Below, piece by piece: positions 1 to 6,211 of a DNA stretch of 7,100 bases (positions are counted from its first letter, which is position 1; each line of letters starts with the position of its first letter). The position numbers and the translations under genes were made by a program. Origin of the DNA: Chloroflexota bacterium (GTDB taxonomy: Bacteria; Chloroflexota; Limnocylindria; Limnocylindrales; CSP1-4); contig JAKAAV010000119.1 in the NCBI GenBank assembly GCA_021802185.1, positions 1 through 7,100 on the forward strand. Reading direction: 5' to 3'. The notes under the pieces were generated by a model. The model worked only from the letters and a program-made list of their open reading frames with translations, had not been told where the DNA came from and did no database searches.

Positions 1-961
1 GGCCGAGCATGTACATGCCGGCCTTCTTCTGGATCAGCTTGTCCGCCGACTGCTGCCAGGTGAGACCCGCGAACTGCGAGTCGCAGTAAGGAAGCAGTTC
101 CTTCCACTTGTTGAAGACCGCCGTGACCTTCGGGTCCGTCCACTTCTGCTTGCCCGTCAGCAGGCCGACGTGGAAGTCGTACCCGTTCAGGCGAAGGTCG
201 AGGATGTCGAAGGTCCCCATGGCCGGCCAGCCGTCCTTGTCGCCGAAGGCGAACGGGATCAGGCCGTCCTTCTGCATCGTCTGACAGAGCGTGAGGAGGT
301 CGGTCCAGGTGGTCGGGATCGTGTAGTTGTGCTGCTGGAAGACGCTCTTCCGGTAGAAGATCGCCCACGGGTAGTAGTCGATCGGGACGCCGTACACGTG
401 CCCGTCGTTGCCGGTGACGGCCGTCGCGAAGGCCGACGTGAAGTTGCTCTTCACGGACGACCACACGTCGTCGATGGGGGAGACGAGACCCTGATCGGCG
501 AAGAACCGCATGCGGTAGCCGGAGAACCAGAGGAAGTCGTCCTGCGGGGTGCCCTGCAGGTACGAGGTGATCTGGTCCTGGAACGTGTTGTGGTCGACCG
601 TGTTCATCTGGACCTGGACGCCGGTCGCCTGCGTGAACGCCTGGTTGATGAGGTCCATGCCCTTGTGGGGGGCCGGGTCCGAGTTGTTGCTGCCGACCGT
701 CACCTGGCCGGTCCCCTTGGCGATCGATCCGCCGGGAGCCGCCGATCCACCGGCCGCGGACGACCCTGCCGGCGCCTTGCTCGACCCGCCGCCCGCAGGC
801 TGTGTCGTGGCGCCCGCGCCGCACGCCGCGAGGAAGGCTGACACGCCTGCGGCGCCGGCGATGCCCGCCATGCCCTTGAGGATGGAGCGCCGGGAGACGT
901 GGGCGGCGCCGACGTCGGGCAGCGGCGCGCCTCCGGGATTCTCGCCTGAGCTGGCCGCCAT
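1..961 (-). CDS. Sugar ABC transporter solute-binding lipoprotein (family 1), C-terminus cut by window edge
   Basis: This is the extracytoplasmic receptor of a carbohydrate ABC importer. It captures sugar outside the membrane and delivers it to the permease. The 320 visible residues begin with a twin-arginine signal (SRRSILKG, residues 23-30), a short hydrophobic stretch, and a lipobox LAAC with the lipidated cysteine at 47. A Gly/Ala/Ser/Pro linker follows to about residue 85, and the binding domain starts near 86 (QVTVGSNN). [16 protein letters not shown] at 190-205, the following PTTWTDLL and the C-terminal [10 protein letters not shown] are typical of family 1 binding proteins. The ATG at 961 is chosen because AGAGGAGG lies 8 bases upstream (970-977). 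Family members are usually 420-450 residues, so roughly 110-130 are missing to the left, where permease genes would be expected. The gene is divergent from a DeoR-type repressor that probably controls it. Family is clear; the sugar is not shown. Proximity to galT suggests a galactoside, by inference only. Confidence 0.93.
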   Translation of the reverse strand, partial: MAASSGENPGGAPLPDVGAAHVSRRSILKGMAGIAGAAGVSAFLAACGAGATTQPAGGGSSKAPAGSSAAGGSAAPGGSIAKGTGQVTVGSNNSDPAPHKGMDLINQAFTQATGVQVQMNTVDHNTFQDQITSYLQGTPQDDFLWFSGYRMRFFADQGLVSPIDDVWSSVKSNFTSAFATAVTGNDGHVYGVPIDYYPWAIFYRKSVFQQHNYTIPTTWTDLLTLCQTMQKDGLIPFAFGDKDGWPAMGTFDILDLRLNGYDFHVGLLTGKQKWTDPKVTAVFNKWKELLPYCDSQFAGLTWQQSADKLIQKKAGMYMLG

Positions 962-1013
962 TGGTTCCGCCTCCTCTTGCCTCGAGCCAACAGAAAACGA
1001 CAGGAACCCGGCG

Positions 1014-1043
1014 ATTGTCCGCTCCGCCGTACGCCGATGTCAA
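1014..1043 (-). promoter_or_regulatory. Candidate housekeeping-sigma promoter for the solute-binding protein gene
   Basis: On the minus strand a perfect -35 hexamer TTGACA (1043-1038) is followed after 18 bases by GACAAT (1019-1014), which matches four of six positions of the -10 consensus. Transcription would start near 1007, giving a leader of about 45 bases before the ATG at 961. The region is AT-richer than the surrounding coding DNA. A related word, TTGAAC, ends 5 bases upstream of the -35 (minus-strand TTGAAC, 1052-1047). This leaves room for an operator that a DeoR-type repressor could occupy. Motif match only. Confidence 0.5.
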
Positions 1044-1195
1044 TAGGTTCAACATCATCCACCACACACCCTCACTGCCGACGTTGACTTCTGTGCGGGT
1101 CCGATGCATCCTGTTGCCGCTGTATCACGCACGGGTGGGGCGAGGAAGCGCGGAATGGCGAGGCCCGCAGGGTCGGCGCTCGGAAGGCGTGGCGC

Positions 1196-2245
1196 GTGCT
1201 AGCGCGGCAGCGGCAGGCCCTGATCCTGGAGAGGATCCGCGAGCACGGCGCGGTGCGTGTGGCCGACCTCGTCCTCGAGCTCGGCGTCTCCGACATGACG
1301 ATCAGGCGCGACCTGGAGATCCTCCGCGCCGGCGGGCTCCTCGAGAAGGTCCACGGCGGCGCGACAGCGGTCGCCGGCAGCGCGCTCTTCGAGCCCGGCT
1401 TCGCGGCGAAGTCGTCGATGCAGCAGGCCGAGAAGGAGGCGATCGCCGAGGCCGCGATGTCCCTGGTCGAGCCCGGGATCGCGATCGGCGTGTCGGCCGG
1501 GACGACGACCTACGCGATCGCCCGCAGACTCGCGGAGGTGCCCGGCATCACGGTCGTGACGAACTCGATCCGGGTCGCCGACGCACTCACCGACGGAGGC
1601 CGCTCGGATCAGACCGTCGTGCTCACGGGCGGGGTGCGGACGCCGTCGGATGCGCTGGTCGGACCGTTCGCGCTCCAGGTGCTCGAGAACGTGCATCTCG
1701 ACATCCTGTTCATCGGCGTGCACGGCATGGACCCGCGAGCCGGCTTCACCTCGCCCAACCTCCTCGAGGCGGAGACCAACCGCGCGATGGTGGAGTCGGC
1801 ACGGCTGCTCGTCGTCGTCGCCGACCACACGAAGTGGCGCACGATCGGCCTCAGTTCGTTCGCCCGCCTGTCGCAGGCCGACGTGTTGATCACGGATTCC
1901 GGCCTCCCCGCCGATGGGCGGGAGGTGCTGGGCGCGGAGGTCCGGCGGCTCGTGCTGGCGCAGCCCGCCATGCGGACTCCGGCTCCCGATCACGTCGCGA
2001 CGGCCGGGGCCGACGCCGGTGGCGACGGCGCGGGGTCGACGCCTCGTTCGACATCCAGCAGGACCGCGGCGAAGCTTGTCGCGGGCGCCCGACGCTCTCG
2101 CGGAGACGGTGGGCGCGCGGGTGGCGGGGGCAATGGCGGGAGCGCGGGCTCGGCAGGCGATGCGCTCGTACCTGCGTCGACCGGCTCGGCGGAGGCTCCG
2201 GGCGTCGGCGAGCGGCAGGGCGTCGCGGCCCGCGACCGGCAGTGA
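1196..2245 (+). CDS. DeoR/GlpR-family transcriptional repressor with a long low-complexity C-terminal tail
   Basis: This is a cytoplasmic sugar-phosphate-responsive repressor. Residues 1-57 form the DeoR winged helix-turn-helix: [13 protein letters not shown] at 20-32, TIRRDLEIL at 35-43 and the closing HGGA at 53-56. Residues about 78-256 form the DeoR sensor domain, which has an isomerase-like fold. Its effector-site motifs are visible: SAGTTT at 100-105, VTNS at 121-124, LTGG at 143-146, FIGVHGMD at 172-179 and ADHTKW at 209-214. Conservation ends near residue 256, the usual family length. About 93 further residues are rich in Gly, Ala, Ser and Arg, with no recognisable domain. The GTG start at 1196 has GGAAGG 8 bases upstream (1182-1187). 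The TGA stop overlaps the GTG of galT, so the two are probably co-transcribed and translationally coupled. Its likely targets are this operon and the divergent importer gene. Family is certain; the effector is unknown, and a galactose or tagatose phosphate would fit the context. Confidence 0.93.
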   Translation: MLARQRQALILERIREHGAVRVADLVLELGVSDMTIRRDLEILRAGGLLEKVHGGATAVAGSALFEPGFAAKSSMQQAEKEAIAEAAMSLVEPGIAIGVSAGTTTYAIARRLAEVPGITVVTNSIRVADALTDGGRSDQTVVLTGGVRTPSDALVGPFALQVLENVHLDILFIGVHGMDPRAGFTSPNLLEAETNRAMVESARLLVVVADHTKWRTIGLSSFARLSQADVLITDSGLPADGREVLGAEVRRLVLAQPAMRTPAPDHVATAGADAGGDGAGSTPRSTSSRTAAKLVAGARRSRGDGGRAGGGGNGGSAGSAGDALVPASTGSAEAPGVGERQGVAARDRQ

Positions 2246-3306
2246 CCCAGGCGCGTGCCGGGCGCGTCGCGGCGCCACCCGGCTCCCGGACGGCCGTCCT
2301 CACGCATCCGCACCGCAGGTACAACCCGCTCCTCGACGAGTGGGTGCTGGTGTCGCCCGAGCGGACGCGGCGCCCCTGGCTTGGCCACAAGGAGGGTGCG
2401 CCTCCCGACACGCTTCCGGCATACGACCCCGACTGCTACCTGTGCCCCCGGAACCGGCGCGCGAACGGGGAGCGAAACCCGCAGTACACCGGCACCTTCG
2501 TGTTCACGAATGACTTCGCCGCGCTCCGACCGGACGTCCCCGTCGAGCGGGCGGGGCATGGCCTGCTGATCGCGGAGAGCGAGGCCGGGACATGCCGCGT
2601 CATCTGCTTTTCGCCGCGGCATGACCTGCGCATGGCGGGGATGACGCAGGCGGAAGTGCGCGGCGTCGTGGACGTGTGGGCCGATCAGACCGCGGAGCTC
2701 GGCGATCGGTACCGGTGGGTGCAGGTGTTCGAGAACCGCGGCGAGGCGATGGGCGCGTCGAACCCGCATCCGCATGGCCAGATCTGGGCCGGGACGGCGC
2801 TCCCCGTCGAGGGTGCGCGCGAGGATGCCGGCCAGCGCCGGTGGCGGGACGCGCACCGGACGAACCTGCTGCTCGACTACGCGGCGCAGGAGCAGGGCGG
2901 CCCGCGCGTGGTCTTCGAGGACGACGAATGGCTCGTGCTCGTCCCGTTCTGGGCGGTGTGGCCGTACGAGGTGCTCGTGCTGCCGAGGTCGCCGGTGCTC
3001 CGCCTGCCGGACCTCGACGACCAGCGGCGCGAGGCGCTCGCCGCCTCTCTGATCGCCCTGCTCGACTCCTACGACAGCCTGTTCGGCGTCCCTTTCCCGT
3101 ACTCGATGGGCTGGCACCAGGCGCCGTTCGACGACGAGGACCACGCGCACTGGCAGCTGCACGCGCACTTCTATCCGCCGCTGCTCCGGTCCGCGAGCGT
3201 CCGGAAGTTCATGGTCGGCTACGAGATGCTGGCCGAGAGCCAGCGCGACCTGACGGCGGAGGACGCGGCGGCGCGCCTCAGGGCCGCCGCCCGCCACCGC
3301 TACTGA
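2242..3306 (+). CDS. galT: Galactose-1-phosphate uridylyltransferase
   Basis: This is the Leloir-pathway enzyme that exchanges UMP between UDP-glucose and galactose-1-phosphate, giving UDP-galactose and glucose-1-phosphate in the cytoplasm. The 354-residue product is close to the usual 345-350. A class I zinc site is seen as C65 and C68 (YLCPRN), H127 (CFSPRH) and H176. The catalytic nucleophile is H178 in [10 protein letters not shown] (174-183). These correspond to C52, C55, H115, H164 and H166 of the E. coli enzyme with nearly identical spacing. The second metal site also appears intact: E194, H292 (GWHQAPF), H307 and H309 ([11 protein letters not shown]). The C-terminal [12 protein letters not shown] block is strongly conserved. 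The start is set at GTG 2242, giving the GTGA overlap with the repressor stop. No strong Shine-Dalgarno site precedes it, consistent with coupled translation. The first 20 or so residues are not conserved, so a slightly later start is possible. No galK or galE is in view. Confidence 0.96.
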   Translation: MTQARAGRVAAPPGSRTAVLTHPHRRYNPLLDEWVLVSPERTRRPWLGHKEGAPPDTLPAYDPDCYLCPRNRRANGERNPQYTGTFVFTNDFAALRPDVPVERAGHGLLIAESEAGTCRVICFSPRHDLRMAGMTQAEVRGVVDVWADQTAELGDRYRWVQVFENRGEAMGASNPHPHGQIWAGTALPVEGAREDAGQRRWRDAHRTNLLLDYAAQEQGGPRVVFEDDEWLVLVPFWAVWPYEVLVLPRSPVLRLPDLDDQRREALAASLIALLDSYDSLFGVPFPYSMGWHQAPFDDEDHAHWQLHAHFYPPLLRSASVRKFMVGYEMLAESQRDLTAEDAAARLRAAARHRY

Positions 3307-3318
3307 CCCGGGAATCGA

Positions 3319-3344
3319 ACCGGGCGGTCGCGTGACCGCCCGGT
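3319..3344. terminator. Perfect 11-bp hairpin between convergent genes, likely bidirectional terminator
   Basis: ACCGGGCGGTC (3319-3329) pairs perfectly with GACCGCCCGGT (3334-3344) around a four-base GCGT loop. It begins 13 bases after the galT stop and lies 52 bases beyond the stop end of the convergent ABC ATPase gene, so it can serve both transcripts. Neither side carries a run of T, so it is not a canonical intrinsic terminator. Hairpins without a U-tract are common at gene ends in very high-GC genomes. They may terminate transcription or protect 3' ends. Confidence 0.65.
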
Positions 3345-3396
3345 CTGGTGCGTCCTCCGGTCCGTGCGGCGCGGGTGCGCCGGCGCGGGACAGTGC

Positions 3397-4512
3397 CTAC
3401 GCCGCCGCGAGCTCGCGGCTCGTGAGCGACAGCCCGCTCTGGTCGTCGAACATGTGCACGCGGTCGATGGGGACGCGCAGGTCGAGCACGTCGCCCGGCC
3501 GCACCTTCGCCGACGAATTGATGAGGGCGATGATCTCGTCGTCGCCCGCCCGCAGGTGGATCTGCTCCTCGTCGCCGAGGTACTCGACGACGTCGGTGGT
3601 GGCCCGCAGGGTGGCGTCGCCCGGCTGTGCCTCGCCGAGCTCGAGGTGCTCGGGCCGGATGCCGACCGTGATCGTGCTGCCCTCGATGGTGGCCACCGCG
3701 TCGCGCAGTCGATCCGGAACGGGGAACGTCAGGTCGCCCTTGGTGAGCTGGACCCTGCCGTCGCCCCGGCTGGCCGTCATCTCGATGAAGTTCATGGCCG
3801 GGGAGCCGATGAACCCCGCCACGAACTTGTTGACGGGGTGGTCGTAGAGCTCCTGGGGCGGCCCGACCTGCTGCAGGAGGCCGGCGCTCATGACGGCGAT
3901 CCGGCTGCCCATCGTCATGGCCTCGATCTGGTCGTGCGTGACGTACACGAACGTCGTCGCGAGTCGCTGGTGGAGCCGCAGGATCTGCGCCCGGGTCTGG
4001 GCGCGCAGCTTCGCGTCGAGGTTCGACAGCGGCTCGTCCATGAGGAACACGGCGGGCTCGCGGACGATCGCGCGGCCGAGGGCCACGCGCTGCCGCTGGC
4101 CGCCGGAGAGCTGCTTCGGCTTGCGGTCGAGGAGCGCGCCGAGGTCGAGGATCTTCGCGGCTTCCTGCACGCGCCGCTCGATCTCGGGCTTCGGCACCTT
4201 GCGCAGCTTGAGGCCGAAGGACAGGTTGTCGCGCACACTCATGTGCGGGTACAGCGCGTAGCTCTGGAACACCATCGCCACGTCGCGGTCCTTGGGCGCC
4301 AGGTCGTTGACCACGCGATCGCCGATCTTCAGCGTCCCTTCGGAGACCTCCTCGAGGCCGGCGATCATCCGGAGGCTCGTGGTCTTGCCGCACCCGGACG
4401 GGCCGACGAGCACGAGGAACTCCTCGTCGCGGATGTCGAGGTTGAGATCCTGGACGGCGACGACGTCGCCGCTGTACCGCTTCCACACGTGGTCGAACGT
4501 CACGGTTGCCAT
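3397..4512 (-). CDS. Carbohydrate ABC transporter ATP-binding protein, UgpC/MsmX type
   Basis: This is the ATPase subunit of a CUT1-type sugar or glycerol-phosphate importer. It works as a dimer on the inner face of the membrane. All nucleotide-binding motifs are intact: Walker A GPSGCGKTT at 37-45, Q-loop Q83, signature LSGGQRQR at 135-142, Walker B VFLMDEP at 155-161 with catalytic E160, D-loop NLDA from 164 and switch histidine H193 in THDQ. After the GSPAMNF segment near 240, a C-terminal regulatory TOBE-type domain runs to the end, with GIRPEHLEL about residues 285-293. The 371-residue length is normal for the family. The ATG at 4512 has GAGGG 7 bases upstream (4520-4524). It is convergent to galT and is not in an operon with any permease in the window. 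MsmX/UgpC ATPases are known to serve several importers, so it may energise the importer whose binding protein lies at the left edge. Substrate specificity cannot be read from this subunit. Function is certain, partner inferred. Confidence 0.95.
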   Translation of the reverse strand: MATVTFDHVWKRYSGDVVAVQDLNLDIRDEEFLVLVGPSGCGKTTSLRMIAGLEEVSEGTLKIGDRVVNDLAPKDRDVAMVFQSYALYPHMSVRDNLSFGLKLRKVPKPEIERRVQEAAKILDLGALLDRKPKQLSGGQRQRVALGRAIVREPAVFLMDEPLSNLDAKLRAQTRAQILRLHQRLATTFVYVTHDQIEAMTMGSRIAVMSAGLLQQVGPPQELYDHPVNKFVAGFIGSPAMNFIEMTASRGDGRVQLTKGDLTFPVPDRLRDAVATIEGSTITVGIRPEHLELGEAQPGDATLRATTDVVEYLGDEEQIHLRAGDDEIIALINSSAKVRPGDVLDLRVPIDRVHMFDDQSGLSLTSRELAAA

Positions 4513-4569
4513 AGACGGGCCCTCATCGTCGCGCTGCGGACGTCGGCGTGCGCGTCATCCGGGCGATCG

Positions 4570-4578
4570 TACCACGCG
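4570..4578 (-). promoter_or_regulatory. Weak candidate extended -10 element for the ABC ATPase gene
   Basis: On the minus strand, about 60 bases before the ATPase start, the sequence TGGTACGAT is an extended -10 (TGn followed by TACGAT, four of six consensus positions). I see no good -35 at the usual distance. The 215-base region between the divergent ATPase and GlsB-type genes must hold both promoters. This is the best minus-strand candidate I see, but the motif is short. Confidence 0.25.
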
Positions 4579-4700
4579 ATTCCAGTCGCTCCGGCGTTCG
4601 ATTCCCGCCTCCGGATATCACGCGCGCCTCCCCATGCATCGCGTCACGCCCTCGCCGCTCGGTCGCTCGGTCGCGACCTTCGCCCCGCCCTCGCGCTCGA

Positions 4701-4706
4701 TACACT
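4701..4706 (+). promoter_or_regulatory. Candidate -10 element (TACACT) for the GlsB-type gene
   Basis: TACACT fits the TAnnnT pattern of a high-GC -10 box. It lies 7 bases before the strong Shine-Dalgarno site at 4714-4720, so the leader would be very short, about 15 bases. Only a poor -35 (TTCGCC near 4679) is visible. Weak motif evidence. Confidence 0.3.
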
Positions 4707-4713
4707 CGACGGC

Positions 4714-4720
4714 AGGAGGG
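4714..4720 (+). promoter_or_regulatory. Strong Shine-Dalgarno site that sets the GlsB-type start at GTG 4728
   Basis: AGGAGGG is 7 bases before GTG 4728, the ideal distance, and 16 bases before the in-frame ATG at 4737. The GTG is therefore preferred. The open frame extends upstream to 4548, but that stretch is Arg/Pro-rich and unlike the family, so it is rejected as coding. Confidence 0.75.
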
Positions 4721-4727
4721 TCGTGGC

Positions 4728-5000
4728 GTGCTCGAGATGGATGTCATCGGATGGATCGTGGTCGGGCTGATCGCCGGCGCGCTGTCCGGGCTGCTCGTCC
4801 CCGGGCGCGCCGCGCGCGGGTGCCTCGCCAACATCGTGGTCGGCGTGCTGGGCGGCGTCGTCGGCGGCTGGATCGGCAGGCAGCTGGCGTTCGGCGACCC
4901 GCAGGGATTCCTCGGCGCGATCGTCGTGGCGCTCGTCGGTGCCGTCGTCGTGCGGGTGATCCTCGAGGCGCTCTCGCCGAAGGAGGCGCGACGGTGGTGA
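4728..5000 (+). CDS. GlsB/YeaQ/YmgE-family small membrane protein
   Basis: The product is 90 residues with three hydrophobic helices, at about 5-24, 33-50 and 60-79. The pattern is that of the GlsB/YeaQ/YmgE (transglycosylase-associated) family. It has an aromatic-Ile opening (IGWIVVGLIAG), a Gly-rich first helix ending in PGR, a Gly-rich second helix (VVGVLGGVVGGWIG), and a last helix rich in Val and Ala. The tail is short and charged (SPKEARRW). The family is widespread and often stress-induced. Its molecular role is unsettled, so none is assigned here. The GTG start is fixed by the Shine-Dalgarno site at 4714-4720. The gene ends 13 bases before the molybdopterin-binding protein gene, so the two may be co-transcribed, although no functional tie is known. 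It is divergent from the ABC ATPase. Confidence 0.85.
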   Translation: MLEMDVIGWIVVGLIAGALSGLLVPGRAARGCLANIVVGVLGGVVGGWIGRQLAFGDPQGFLGAIVVALVGAVVVRVILEALSPKEARRW

Positions 5001-5013
5001 TCCGGACGCGTTC

Positions 5014-6099
5014 GTGAGGCCCCTCCGGATCGCCGTCGGTCGCACTCCGCCACCCGAAGCCCTCCGAGCCGTCCTGGTCCGCGACGTCCGGGTCGACGGG
5101 GAGCGCTGGGCGAAGGGCCGGCGGCTGTCGACCGAGGACCTCCGTCGCATCGCACGGGCGGACGTCGTGGTCGATCTCGGCCTCCGGGGCTCCTCCGACG
5201 AGCCGCTCCCAGGGACGACGGCGCTGCCCGCCGTGGTGCTCGATCCCGACGAGGTGCACGAGGACGAGGCGGCCATCGAGCTGGCCCGGGCGGCCGCGGG
5301 CCCGGGGCTGCAGGTCCGCGCGCCGGCCGAAAGCCGCGTGGACCTCCTCGCGCAGGCGGACGGCGTGCTCCACGTCGAGGTGGTGCGCCTGCGACGGCTC
5401 GACGCGATCGACCCGCTCCAGGTCTTCACGCTGTACGACGGGCAGGTCGTCAGGGCAGGGGAGGTGGTCGGGAGCGTCAAGATCGGCCCGCACGCAGTGG
5501 CCCGCGAGGTGCTCGAGCGGGGCCTGGCTGCCGCCCGCGCGCGCAGGGGTCTCGTCCGCGTCGCCCCGTTCGTGCCGCGCCGGGTCGCCGCCGTCGTACA
5601 CGAGACCATCCGGCCCCTCGTGCGCGAGCGGTTCGAGCGGAGCATCGAGAGCCGGGTGTCGTCGCTCGGGTCGACGCTCGTGGAGATCGCGTACCCGGGC
5701 GACACCCGGCAGGTCGAGTCCGAGCTGCGGCGGCTCACGGGGGGACGGAGCCGCGTCGACGTCGTGCTGACCGCCGGCGCCGCCTCGACCGATCCGACCG
5801 ACCCGTTCTTCCTCGCCATCGCCAACCTCGGCGGCCGCGTCGTCCGCCACGGTGTCCCTGCGCACCCCGGTTCGATGGTGTGGCTGGCCCGGATCCGGTC
5901 GACCGACCTGCTCGGGCTGCCGAGCTGCGGCGCGTACTCGAGGGCGACCGCCGCCGACCTGCTGCTGCCGCGGCTGCTCACCGGCGAGCGCGCAAGCGCG
6001 CGGATGGCGGCGTCACTCGGGCACGGCGGTATCCTCGTGCGCGAGATGCGGTTCCGGTTTCCGGCATACGCTCGGGAACTCGAGGCGCCGGCGGGGTAG
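5014..6099 (+). CDS. Molybdopterin-binding protein, MoeA/MoaB-like domain, stand-alone form
   Basis: The protein has 361 residues and no signal or membrane segment, so it is cytoplasmic. The N-terminal half carries the conserved blocks of the molybdopterin-binding family related to MoeA: KGRRLSTEDL at 34-43, DEVHEDEAA at 79-87, RVDLLAQADGVLHV at 108-121 and VVGSVKIGPHAV at 151-162. The C-terminal half (about 186-325) is a MoaB/MogA/MoeA-type fold with the presumed cofactor loops TAGAASTDPTDP (253-264), PAHPGSM (282-288) and GLPSCG (301-306). In many relatives this unit is fused to a MobA/MocA-like nucleotidyltransferase; here the protein ends without one. About 20 extra residues (near 54-75) separate the first two N-terminal blocks. 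It probably binds molybdopterin or molybdenum cofactor during delivery to a molybdenum hydroxylase, in keeping with the XdhC-family gene downstream. The start is GTG 5014, 13 bases after the preceding stop. Its Shine-Dalgarno site is poor: AAGGAGG at 4980-4986 is too far. The exact reaction is unknown. Confidence 0.85.
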   Translation: MRPLRIAVGRTPPPEALRAVLVRDVRVDGERWAKGRRLSTEDLRRIARADVVVDLGLRGSSDEPLPGTTALPAVVLDPDEVHEDEAAIELARAAAGPGLQVRAPAESRVDLLAQADGVLHVEVVRLRRLDAIDPLQVFTLYDGQVVRAGEVVGSVKIGPHAVAREVLERGLAAARARRGLVRVAPFVPRRVAAVVHETIRPLVRERFERSIESRVSSLGSTLVEIAYPGDTRQVESELRRLTGGRSRVDVVLTAGAASTDPTDPFFLAIANLGGRVVRHGVPAHPGSMVWLARIRSTDLLGLPSCGAYSRATAADLLLPRLLTGERASARMAASLGHGGILVREMRFRFPAYARELEAPAG

Positions 6100-6147
6100 T
6101 CCCGGGCCGGTCACGCCGGGCGGCGCCGGTACGACCCATCGGCGACT

Positions 6148-6160
6148 CGTGCCGGGCACG
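6148..6160. repeat. 13-bp dyad upstream of the XdhC-family gene
   Basis: CGTGCC and GGCACG form a perfect dyad around a single G. It is centred about 58 bases before the XdhC start, in the 112-base gap after the molybdopterin-binding protein gene. It could be a small operator or chance in GC-rich DNA. The one-base centre is too tight for a normal RNA hairpin loop unless the inner pairs open. Confidence 0.3.
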
Positions 6161-6211
6161 GCTGGCGATCCTCGGCCAGACTGGGGCGATGCGGAATCGG
6201 GAGGGGATCGC

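Noticed and set aside
1084..1112. TTGACT followed after 17 bases by CATCCT as a promoter for the repressor operon
   Set aside because: The -10 matches only three of six positions. It is too weak to list as a feature, although a plus-strand promoter must lie in this gap.
961..2241. Open frame in the galT frame extending upstream to 961, which would give a 781-residue fusion
   Set aside because: The upstream part is Arg/Gly-rich and overlaps the well-supported repressor in another frame. Stops are rare in such GC-rich DNA, and galT similarity begins only near 2300.
1990..3297. Long open frame antisense to galT and the repressor tail
   Set aside because: Its composition is Arg/Val/Pro-rich with no family motifs. 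It mirrors the codon bias of the real genes on the other strand.
3300..3345. Possible tRNA 3' half on the minus strand near TTCGATTCCCGGG
   Set aside because: The T-stem has a central mismatch. The flanks are the galT 3' end and the terminator hairpin, with no acceptor partner.
4557..4616. Possible tRNA on the plus strand, from a TTCGATT word and a TCCGG near each end
   Set aside because: The T-stem does not pair, the span is only about 60 bases, and there is no D-loop or anticodon stem.
4548..4727. N-terminal extension of the GlsB-type protein from 4548
   Set aside because: The added residues are Arg/Pro/Ser-rich and unlike the family. A strong Shine-Dalgarno site at 4714-4720 fixes the start at 4728.
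4644..5981. Two long antisense frames over the GlsB-type and molybdopterin-binding genes
   Set aside because: They are Ser/Arg/Thr-rich shadows without recognisable domains, opposite two supported genes.
6084..6127. 7-bp inverted repeat GGCGCCG/CGGCGCC around the stop of the molybdopterin-binding gene
   Set aside because: The 30-base loop, lack of a T-run and very high GC make it likely chance.
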